Assembly (NCBI GenBank): GCA_951213105.1
Contig: OX578133.1
Coordinates: 141,105,313 to 141,169,312, forward strand
Length of the DNA stretch: 64,000 nucleotides
Direction of reading: 5' to 3'
Source of the DNA: Amaurobius ferox
Lineage: Eukaryota > Arthropoda > Arachnida > Araneae > Amaurobiidae
A program made the translations under genes and the position numbers. This document shows positions 22,201 to 34,200 of this stretch, piece after piece. The number at the start of each line of letters is the position of its first letter. The stretch's first letter is position 1. The notes below the pieces were generated by a model that did no database searches, was not told the origin of the DNA, and was given only the letters and a program-made list of their open reading frames with translations.

Positions 22201-25200
22201 GACAGTAGTGTTTGGATACTTTTGTATTATTGCTGGATTCATTGTTTTAATTTATTGTATCAAAATCAACTGATAGGTAGTTAAGAGTTGTTATTAAGCG
22301 TTAACTTGTATTAACTTTCAGGTTTTTTTTTTATTAATTAACAGCTTTACTACTACTTAATTCTTATATTAAAATTCATTGTAATTATTATATATTATAA
22401 TTTTGATGCATAGTAACTATATGGATTTTCCTAATCAACTCCTAGCTTACAAATATAAATAGGCCTAAAAAGATTAAAAATATTTATCGTACAATAAATA
22501 AAACTGCTGATATCGTTCTTTCGACCCAGCCCGTCGACCTACCCGAAGGTGTAAGATGTCTGTTTAGACCGCCGAGACAATGCCATCTAATTTAGATTGG
22601 AAACCAGTGGGGGCGACATCCACAGGGACCGACCCTCCTTCCTTTGTTACCAATATCTCGGAAGGACTTTCAAACCCACAAATTTAACGTGCTCGTACAC
22701 GGGGACAGTTTAGGCAAAGCCGGAAATCGAACTTGGGTCCTCCGAGTACAATCCCCGTGACTTGGCCTCTCGGTTATCTGACTCCAAAACTGCTGCTTGT
22801 AAAACAATAACTTACAAAATTTCCTTGAGGAAAGCATATGTATGTCAGTTAGGTGACTACAGTTGCTTCGATGGCATTATAATCCCTCTTTTTCAGGCCA
22901 AAATAACAGTATGCACTCTTAAAAACCACTACTGCCGTTCGTTGGGCAGTTCGTTCTTGGCGGTTGTTAAGGGCGTATACTGTTCTTTTGGCCTAAAGTA
23001 GGGGCTTAAAATGACCTCGAACCAATTGTAGGCACCTAACTGACATATGCTTGCTTTCTTCAAGGCGGCCTTGCAAGTTGTTATGTATTTATCGACTTTG
23101 TGAATCTTGCATATAACTTTATCGGATTGTGCCCCCCCCCCCCCCCTGAGATTTTGAAAACTCGGCGCCTATGTTCCTGTGGCTTTTAGGAAATTTTCTA
23201 TACATTCTTGGGAAACCAGTAAAATACAGTCTGATCACACGCTATTCGAATTAAAATTTTTGAGCTATTAGCTGCGATCTCCCGGTTTTCATTCTTTTAA
23301 ATGACTCATTATAGATTATAATATTGGGATTTAGGCAGTGAAATTCAATATTATAGTATAATACTGTGGAGCCCTCGTAATTGTTTCTGGCCGTACTCCT
23401 TGTCAAAGTAAAATAATTAATTTTCTTGGGTGCATTTACGTTACATTCAAGGAAATCACAGCACACTTGATTCAATCGCAGGTAATTGGCATTAAAATTA
23501 AAATCAATTGTAGGTGGAATCTCATCATGTTCAGTATTACTTAAAAGTTCTAAATTATGTTAATTGTAATAGTGAGCAAACAACGAGCTTATTCCTAATA
23601 AATGTTTTAGAAGGAAGTCCAGTAAGCGGAAATCAATAGCATGTCGTATTGTGAAACCCTTAAAATTGCTTCTGCCTGTACTCCTTGGCACACACAGTAT
23701 AAGTTAATTAACCTTTAACTCATCCAGAAAATATTAGCTATTAAGCAAAAAAAATTAAATTAGTTCGATAGTTCCGCAGATATTGAGTGCTCAAAAAACT
23801 GCTTTTGCTTAAAAAATATTAATAAATTATTAAAAACGTAATTTTATTATAAACGTAAATTTCCCTCAAGAGGGCTCCAAACCGGGAACATGCTGTTGCA
23901 AAGTTTGCATCTAGCGAGTTCCACCTGCTTTACTGACTGTGCCACACAGACCGTACCGATCATCCATTCAATAACAATAAAATAATGTGAAGAATGTACT
24001 TACCACCCCATTTAAAAATCTGGAGTTTTGGAGGTAACTTTATATCTTCTGCTCATTCGGAAAGCAATGTTTCTTTCAGGCATACATCCGGGGGCCCGGA
24101 GACATTTTATATTTACCTAGTTTCTATTTATGTGACAGGATTTATGTACATTTATATAGGGCAAATAGAAAACTTGCCCCACCTACCCCCCTTAAGTTTC
24201 AATCACCACCTGGCCAAAAAATCCTGAAAGAAACACTGCCAGAAAGTATCAACTATCAAGCAAAAAATTAATTTTGAAAATCGGTTAGATAAATTCTCAG
24301 AAATTGAATAACAAAAAAAGCTTGTGCTTTAGATTTTAGTTTTGGTTAAAATCAGATGATAATTGAGCTTTTCCCATGCGGATATTGCTCATCATTAAAA
24401 AAAGGGGGGAAAAAGCCAGGAAGTCCTTGAATGTTACATTTCAATTTAGGATTTTACATGTAAGAAGTCAAAATCTGATGTAATATTTACAATTCTCTAT
24501 TAAAGTATAATAGAAATTGGGTATAACATCTGATTTTATCCTCTTTATAAAATTCTAAACTAAAATATAGCATTCAAGGGCTTCCTGGCTCTTTTTTTAA
24601 ATTTGTTTATAATAAAAACTTAAATAATTCTTATTTCCTTCGTTTTCCGTGATTCAAACGGTCTAGTGGTTAAGAGCTGGCCAGCGAACGCACAGCTCTG
24701 TTAATCGCGAGTTCTGTCCTCACATCGAATGCAACGATTAGAGTTTTAAATAATAAATACACAATGTTGTCAGGGTAATATATTTTGTGGGTTCTACCCC
24801 AGATTTATTGTAATCGCCAATCCAATGAAAGCTGTATATAGTGAAAATAAAATTCAGCTGTAAAGCCCTTCGTAGCGCAGCGGTAAAGTGCCCCATTAAC
24901 AGCGTGCAGTAGAAGTTTTTATCGAGGGTTCTGTCCCCGGCTATTTTAGTCACGTTTTTCAGTTTTATTTAAGCGGAAATGTTAAAATGTTAAACTTAAA
25001 TACACCAAAATCGAAGCTTTGGTCGTCGCCCTCTTGGCCGAGAGGCTTGGGGCGTCGAGTTGCGGGGCTTTAGGCTTGGGGTTCTATTCCCGCTTCGATA
25101 ATTAGATAAGATTAGGTTGATAGAGAGTAGCAGGTATTAGCGCGTTCTAGCGACGTTGAAGGTTGGCGAGAGGAATTGGGGATTCTTATTTAGATCGTCT

Positions 25201-28200
25201 TGTTTAGATTTAGTCTTTCCTCGCATAGAATTAGGTCTTTACCTCTCTTAACTTTCCTATATTTCTTACTAAATTATCTGTACGAGATGGAGGACGGGCG
25301 GTGGTTGAGTTCCACCGTTGCTGGTGGGGTTTCTCTTCGGGCCTGCTGGCTTCGGTGTCGAACTCCCACCCTTCCTCGTCCAAAGTTCGTGCAGGGCTTG
25401 TTTTGCACCACACGACTCATGTTAACGAAGTCCCAAAATTTTATGCAATTTTGAAAACAGCGCATCTCTTTTTATCTTTGCTCTTAGTGGACGAACATAA
25501 AAATGATATGCCGGAAGTGACGTCACTTCCGGTACGTCACTTCCTTTGCATCACTTCCGGTACGTCACTTCCTTTGCATCACATCCGGTACGTCACTTCC
25601 TTTGCATTATTTCCGGTACGTCATTTCCGAGAAAAATAATAAAATTCAGAAAAACGTACTGAGAAAAGTGCAACCTTCTCATTGCGACTCGAACCCACAA
25701 CCTCTATAATTGGAAACAGACAACACGACCACTAAGCCAGCCAGCTTACATACTGATGGCACGAATTATTCCCTTTAAATTTAACGATGAGACTAATAAG
25801 AAAAAAAGCACAGAAATAAAAACAGCGCAACTCGCTGCACCAAAGCGAGAGGACCGATACGAACCCACAGCCTCTGGAATCGGAAGCAAGTAACATGACC
25901 ACTAAGCCAACCAGCTCACCGCGGAAAATCTTAATTAATCTATTTAAACTTAAAGGAGAGACTGGTTAGAAAAAGTGCAGAAACCAAAATGACTTCATTC
26001 GGTATAGTCAATGGCAGCGTAAGGACTCGAACCCACAGACTCTGGAATTGAAAACACACAACATGACCACTAAGCCAACCAGTTTACATCCCTAAGTTCC
26101 TAAATAATTTATTTAAATTTAATGGAAGAACTGTTAGAAAAAACACAGATACAAAGAACGGCTCAATGAACTCGAACCCACAACCCCTGGAATTGGAGGA
26201 CGACAACATGACCACTGAACCATCCGGTTCACATACCGACAGTCTTAATTAATCTATTTAAACTTAACGCCTGATTAGAAGAAAAAAAATAATCTCAAGA
26301 TCCACGGAATGCTGTTGCCGAAAAAGCCGTGGACAGAACTCACTCTTAACAAATCTGCAGGTTAGCTGACCTGCATGTTAACCACTGCGCCATTGACCAA
26401 CGGGTAAAACTGAAATTAGGAACGATTTAACTTTTTATTATAAAAAATTAAAAAATAAAGAACCAAGAAGTCCTTTGATGCTATATTTTAGTTTAGTTAT
26501 ATAAAGAGGATAAAATCAGATGTAATATATATTTCAATTTTTTTTATAATTTATAACAGAAAATTGAAAATACTATATTCGATTTTTTTCTTCTTAAATA
26601 TAAAACTCTAACTTGAAATGTGGCGTTTAAAGATTTTTTTGCTTTTCATTTCCTTTTTTAATGATGCATAGTATGTGAAACGGAATATGGAAAAGCATCT
26701 TTTACCCGATATGCATCAAAATTAAAATAAGCGAGTCGTTTTATTTCAGGATATAAATATGAAGTTGGAGCTAGTTTTACTGGATGTTTTGGAAAAACTG
26801 CCCACGCGCACTTGTCTGAATATGTAATTTTTATGATTTGTACCCAATGTAGTAGACAGAGGCAATTTTACTATAATGTTTGATTTAGTTCACAATGAAC
26901 TTTAGCATTCGATTTAGTTCACTCGTTCCTACGCTTTGAACAAAAGGGAATTTAAGTCAAGGCATTTTTATCAATTTTTCTTCATCTATCTTCGCATCAA
27001 TATCAACACCAGCGAGTGCACACAAACACACACACACACACAAAATATATAAATAATCTTTCTTGAACATATTTTAATAGATTTACTAGCTAGTTTTACC
27101 CGCTAGTGGTCACTAAATATAGCAACCAATTTTAAAAACAATCAGTTTTTTAGCAAGTTTTACAGCCGTACCAGCGAAGTGGGCACAAATGCTCTCCCCC
27201 AATCCCCTCTCACAGTCCCCTTTGTTTATCCTCCTCATCCCCTTTCTGCTCAAAATCGGAGCAGGCGTCGCTTACTAATTAATTTTCATACACAAAGATT
27301 TTAAAAAGGCACGCCCGAGCCCCCTTCTTTTGGCTGCTCCGGGTCCGGCCCCCTCTTCCCTTTTAGCACGCCCCCCCCCCCCTACACTAAGAGTGAAACT
27401 AAGAAACAAAAATATAAAACGAAAATTCATGTAATAAAAAATCGTAAAAATGCAATCTCCAGTCGAAAGATAGAGAAGGCTTTCCGGATAAAAGTTCATG
27501 AATCCGTAATTTAATTCTAAAAAAATAACAAATAAAGTGACAAAAAGGAAAATTAAAATTTTCCTAAAGCTAAGATTTGAGAGTTTACTATGACAAATTT
27601 TACAAACCATGCGTCGAATCTTATGACGAAATTTTTATTCTGAGTAATACTCAGAATAATGGTAAAAATTGAAGTTTTTATATGTGATCAAGAATTTTAA
27701 TTAAAACAGCGTTTTGATACATTATACATCCATCAGCTTTCTTCTGTAATTCAGTGCCTATTGCTTGTAACACTTTATTAAATTTAGAAACGGATCGTTT
27801 ATCATTGACACTGTTTGTGGGTATTGAAAAACAACGGATTGCATCTTTATATAGCTAAAAAACGATTTTTTCCCCGTATTCCAGAAATCTATCAAAATTT
27901 TGTTGACACGAAATTATTTTACAGTCTCTCTATATGAACGATAAAGAAAACAAATCTTCTTCATCGTCTAAATTGTAAAATGTCCGAGGACTTAATATAT
28001 TTGATATTCGCGAAATTTCTGAAAAATGTCCTGAAAATTAGCACCACGAAACAAACATCTACAAATTATGACAGAAATTAGACAATATAGGAAAGAAATT
28101 TGAGCAATATATTTGATATTCGTGACATTTTAGATCTCCTCTCCCCCCTCCGTTCTTAAAATTTGCGGAAATTCGTTCGCGAAATCTCAACAGTTTCCAA

Positions 28201-31200
28201 AATAAATAACTCAGGAATTCTCCCAATGATTGTGACCAAACCACCTGATGGCTCCAGGTTTTCGGAGGAAGACACTCTCATTAGAGGAGGAGCCAGGACG
28301 CTGGGAGAACCAAGGGACAACCAAAGGACAACCAGCTACTAATACATCAGTCTGAAACCGCTATCAGGCAGGGACTGAAAATTTTCATTTTGCCACTATC
28401 TAATGTTTGACCTATTAAAAAAATTTAAATCAAGATTTTCTTTATGCATAAAAAGTAGAATCTTCGATCTTGATATGGGCGTTTTTAAAAACTTTTAACT
28501 TCATTCAAACGTTTTTTATCGTTGTTTTAGCAAAGTTGGAAGAACAAATTTTTGAACTTTCACCTTAATTTTAACAATATTTCTAACTAATTCAAAAATA
28601 ATTTAAAATATAAAAGTATGTTTATAGTCCAGTTCTATATTTTGCAAAGAATTTCAGGAGAAAATCTTAAGCTTTAGGTGCGGTTCTTTCCCCTATGCAG
28701 GTATTACATAAGATTAAACAGAGTTCCTAGGACTTTTCTTTATAATCTGACATAATAAAAGAAAATGTCTGTATGTGTCACAAAATATAAAATTGCTGCT
28801 TGTGAGAATAAGACATTTAGTACTTCCTTCAAGAAAGCATATGTCTGCATTCTTTAAGAAAGTACTAAATATGTTTACATGTGTGTCTGTATGTCTGTGT
28901 GGTCGTCTGTAGCGTGAACTCTAACAGTCGTGGGACATGAAAATTGGTGCAGAGTTACCTTAGCTCTCGAGAGCTTTGAATCCGTAATATCAATAGAAAT
29001 ATTATAGAGAACGCAACGAATTCTCTGCAGCCAAGACTACTCCTTTTGAAAAATAGAATGAATGAATGCAATTAATCTCGGGCAACGCTGGATACATTTT
29101 GCAACACGGGTAATCTTCTACTAACACATGGGCATGTCTTCTAATCTGCAACAATATAAGTAGTACAGATATCTTCCCTTACAAGCGCTTTCATTTTGGC
29201 ATATATATTGGAATCAATTACGGCCTTTAGGTTTAAAGATTACGGGATTATTAATATTTTCCATTTATTGCGTCATCTGTTTTATTTTGACTAAGATCGT
29301 AGAAACTCATATGTTGTAGTACGTGTAATGTAAGCACTTCTAATATTCGCGAATATAAGTAGTATGGGTCCCATACAATTTAAGCATTTTTATTTTGCAT
29401 TTATTGATTCAATTTCATATTTTTTGTAAATTTGTTTAGAAACGGGACCAGAATGTTTTATTCTGCAAATCTGCCCATGAAGATAATTTTGCATAGCGAG
29501 AACAGATATCCTTAAACTTCTTTTTAGGAGCATTAAATTAAATATTTTGATAGAATATTTTGATTAACAATGTCATTTAGTATACTATAAGAATTTGCAC
29601 ATGATTGTGCATTTTAAGTTTCTTTATATTATATGTATACTCCGTACGAAGAACGGGTATATGTACTGCTAGTATTACATTCAATTTCTCCAATTGTTAT
29701 AGTTTGTATGGTATGTATATAGAGATTTTTTTCACAAATTGTTTTTACTTTCTAGCTTTGAATATGTTAAATGAAGTACTGAAGCTGTATGAAGCAAATT
29801 ATCCTGAAAGGATGAAAACTACATATTTCATTAATGGTAAGAAGTAAGATATAATATTAGGGAAATATTTAAGAAGGTCAAGAAGTTTCCTCTTAAAATT
29901 TGTTAGTCAGTAAAATTTGAAGAACTTGTTCAATTCCTATTGTCTGCATTTACCCTTTTCGCTAAAGTATCAAGGCATAAATGCTTTGTTTCGTAAGATT
30001 TTATGGCTCCAGTACCTGGATTTCTTCATAGGAGAATGTAATGCAGCTGTTTATTACGGATGTAGTAGTACTCAATGTCAGTGGCATATTTTGAACAAAC
30101 AACTGGAAGAGATTGAGGGCGCTGACATTCGTCTCAAATTAACTAAAAAATGCAGATTTACGATGTAAATATCATCTTAGGAAGATTTGTCTGTTTTATT
30201 TTTTTCTTTTCGTTTGAAAAGGGGGGGGGGTGTTAATCCTTAATTATTCCTCTTTATAAGTGCCTCTGTTCAGAGTAGACCTACTTCTATAGTCGAGCGT
30301 TTAAATAAGATTGTTGATCCGACTTTTAACACATAGTTTTTATAATCTTATTATTTAGTGCTTTAATGTGATATTTGTATTTCGCATTTACTTGATAATG
30401 TAGTTGCAAATTATGCTAAAATTTTGATTGAGGGCAATCAAATTTGCCATCTATGTTTTACTAAAATAAATTTTTAAAGCATCAATTTCTCAGGATCTAT
30501 TATAGATTGAACTTAGATGGTGACTAATAAGGATTCAGCATTGAATTTCGGAAGAGGTAGGAATGGTTCACTTAGGATTTTCACTTACAGTTAAAAAAAT
30601 TTCATTTTCCTGGAATATTCAAGATTGGTTTATAAATAGAGCTTAGATAACAACTGATATAGATTCGACATCAAATTCTAGAGCAGGTTGAGTGATTCAC
30701 TAAAAACTTCTACTTCGAATTTCTTTTCTTGTATCAAATTTCGGAGGACTTACGGGATTCACTAAGAACTTCCACTTCCGGTCAAACATTTTCCTTGAAA
30801 CATCTATTTCCCAGAATGGACTATAGATACAGTTTAGATGATGACTAATATGGATTCAGCATCAAGTTCCTGAGGGAACAGGGAAACGCATCAAAATTTG
30901 AAACTTTCGGTTCTTTCCAACTTCCGGTTAAAATATATCTTTGAAACATCTATTTTTTTTTTAAATCGGTTATAGATAGAGCTTAGAAGATGACTGTTAC
31001 TGATTCAGCATTATATTCTAGAGGAAGTACGGAGGATGGATTATAAAAGTGAAATATTCTTACACAGAAGTATTTAAGTAGCCTTTATATACACTGAGAG
31101 AGAAAAAATAAATAAAATGCATAAATTAATATTATTCTTTTTCAACTTCATTTGCAATAGATACTTCTTTGCATATTCATCTACCATCTCCTCTGGTCTA

Positions 31201-34200
31201 TGAATGTACAAAAGTACAACGAATCACATGCAAAAATTAAAATGGATGTGTGTGTTGCAGTGGAAAAACACCCTGCAATATAAACGTCATCTTATCCGGA
31301 ACAAAACGATTTCATTTGGGAAGGGTAAGTCCCCCTAGCTCTCCCCCTAAATCCGATGGTGATTTCGATTGAGATTAAATAAAATTTAAGTAAGCTTTTG
31401 CAGTTTTATTTTAATAAACTAGTAACCACAATATTGTTCTGCAATAACATCTTTTCTTATTTCAGTGCCAACTTACTTCAACCTTGTTTTGAATCTTTCA
31501 AAACCATTTCTGTCCGAAAATACTCTTAAGAAGTTCAGAATTTTTGGGAAAGGTATGCATGATTTTTTTTTTTTTAAATATAAAAATTATTTATTCTTGT
31601 TTCTAAGTGAGTCCCTGTTTAAGTAAAAATTCTGCTTATAAACAGTCGTCATGCCTCGTGATCACTTACTACATTAATGCCACTTTACTACATTATCCAT
31701 CTCTTACATTCAGATTATCTATATGAATAACATTGAAAATCTGTCTGTTTATTTATTTGTGTGTTTGTCTCATCATCACTGATGAACTGCTGCGCCGAAT
31801 ATCATGAAATTTTGTGGATAGCGATAAAATAGCAACACTTAATATTTAGTACATGTTTCGAGTTTCTAGGATCAGGAGTTATCGAAATATTAATGGGAAA
31901 CAAATCTGCCATACATATAACATTATGCAGATGATATTTTTGCAGATGATAGTTTATTTAAAAAGAATGATATCATGTTGCAAAGCAACGGAATTAAACC
32001 CAATGAGTTTATACAGCAGAAAATAAATAATATGTTGCTAAGCAACGGAATTAAACCCAATGAGTTTATACAGCAGACGATTTTTATTAAATCTTTTTTG
32101 ATTTGAATAATTAAGAAATCTAAATAACATTAAATTTTATCGGAATCACATTTTTGACTGGACCATATCATCTTGGTTGAAAGGCTATGGGCATTATTGA
32201 TAATTACAATTTCTTAAGTCATTTGTTTTATTTTGTCAAATATTTTTCAAATTCATATATTGAGTTTAGCCAATTGTTGAAACAAAATAAAAATGGTACG
32301 GATATATCTTCTAATACCACATTTTAGCATTTTCATTTTGGCATATGTTGTTTGAATTTTATAACGCTTTCATTTTGGCTAATATTGATCCAATTTCATA
32401 TTTTTTATAAATTTGTTTACAAACGGGACCAAGACCAGGATGTTTTACTCTTCAGATATGCCTGTAAAGATAATTTTGTATAACGAGAACAGAGATTCTT
32501 ATACTTCTTTTTAAGAGAATTAAATTAAATATTTTAATAAAATGGTTTGAATAACAATGCTATGGAAATTTTAAGTTTCCTTATATTATATATTCCGTAC
32601 GAAGAACGAGAGCTACTAATACTAAATAAATATATATTGTGTTCAATTTTGAACGTGTATTTGTTGTATGAACAATTGTACGTTATAAAATTAATGTGAA
32701 CTACTCCAATGGATATAAATTACAAATTAGACTTTTAATTTGCAATATTATTTACATGTACATCTAATTGTTTAGAATCTAAACATTATATTGTCATATT
32801 TAAAAATAAGCAAATTTAGAATAAGTTGAAAGGTAAATCATACTTTCCTCCTAAAATTTCTTACTATATACCAAATATTTTTAGCAAGTACTAAAAACTT
32901 TCGAAATGAAGATGAGAGAAAGTTATTTATTCCAATTTTGAAGTAGTCCAAATTCAAAGTTATGATTCTATATGCCCCATATAATAGATTTTACAAACTT
33001 CTTTATAATCCTTGTTAAAGAAAAGTTTTGTTTCCATATCTAAGCACTCTGATCGAAACGAAAAAAGACATTTCAAAGGATGCTGATTGCGAAAAACTAC
33101 TTTTAGCATTCCGTCCGTCTGTCTGCTAAATCAATGTAACAGCGTTTCTTCGAAACTACTCAACCACTTGAAACCTTACTTAGATTAAACATGGAATATT
33201 GCACGAAGATGAAAACAACATTGCAATTTTTTAAAAGTTTATCCAAAGTTTGTCTAATTTGTCCATGTCGTACTCACTCCAAAACTACTCAGTTGATTGC
33301 AACAAATTTAGTACAATATAAAAATTTCTATGAATATAAAAACTGTATCAAGAAGATGTCCCTGTCGTGCGCAGTATGTTTAAAATCTATCACAATGCTA
33401 AGGAATGAGAGAAAACCATGATTACGGTGGACAAAGGTATTGTTGTTGTTGAGACCCAGACCGTCCGACCTACCAGAAAGGTGTAAGGTAACTGTTTGGA
33501 CGGCCGGGAAGTGGACAAACGTATTGTGAAGGCATGAGGATAAAAAAATTCTCACAAGATGGAGAAGGATTTAAAATTGAGCTATATTTTTACCGATAGC
33601 CTCAGATTGGAACGAAAAGTAACAATTGAGCAATGCTTAAAGGAAGTTTACAAAATAATCCTCAAAAGTTTTAAGAAAACAATACTGGAGTTCTTTCGGG
33701 ATCAGGGCTCATTGCTTTATATTTATTTTGCTAGTACTCTTTATCTATTTGAACATAGCTTACATTTTGTGTCTTTTTCATTCAATTTAATTAAGTAACT
33801 GATGAAAGAAAAAGTATAAGAATGCTTTGATTCCCATAAAACTTAAAATTATTTTTTCCCTAGATTTCAAAAAAGCACTTCTGAATGACATAGATCCTGA
33901 AATTTTGCCCAAATTTTTGGGTGGAACAAAAACAGATCCCGATGGCAATCCACAGTGTGAAACCATAGTAAGTATTCCCATGAATCCAAATTAGATGTAA
34001 AGCAAGTACATAAAAATAAATACGATATGATCGTCGAACTTTCAATTTCTGCGAAACCCGTTGTTAGGCTCCCACTCCTGCACGGGTGGATTACCCCGTA
34101 GATATTCTAAAGAGTAGATGAAGTCTTCCTATCTTTCACAATACTAGAAATTCGGGGGTAACATCTCACTCTGATTTGCAATCTTTCATCATATGTTTAC

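Larger units (their letters stand above)
21321..23173. mobile_element. 1.85-kb non-autonomous hAT element
   Basis: The ends CATAGGCGCCGAC (21321-21333) and CTCGGCGCCTATG (23161-23173) are inverted repeats, and TTCCTGTG flanks the element exactly on both sides (21313-21320 and 23174-23181), the 8-bp duplication typical of hAT elements. It contains a GC-rich hairpin, a SINE, a long foldback and a C-run, and no transposase. Partial relatives of its left part occur at 43598-43960 and, inverted, at 61620-61860. Confidence 0.85.
24350..26712. mobile_element. Composite element: tRNA-like cluster between palindromic MITEs
   Basis: Two palindromic MITEs of one family (24413-24592 and 26462-26640) face each other; their inner halves are inverted copies (ATGCTATATTTTAGTTTAG and AGAGGATAAAATCAGATGT in both) and so are the outer flanks (AATGATG...GGAAAAGC). 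Between them are three tRNA-like modules on plus, a unique stretch with a palindromic minisatellite, and five tRNA-like modules on minus. The symmetry suggests one foldback-type unit, or repeated SINE insertion and amplification inside one. No transposase is present. Confidence 0.55.

Noticed and set aside
25640..26290. CRISPR array
   Set aside because: Repeats are 145-170 bp apart, contain tRNA-like boxes, and the spacers are similar to one another.
24652..26402. Functional tRNA genes
   Set aside because: A- and B-box words are present but clear acceptor stems and normal anticodon arms are not; the copies are tandem or dispersed like SINEs.
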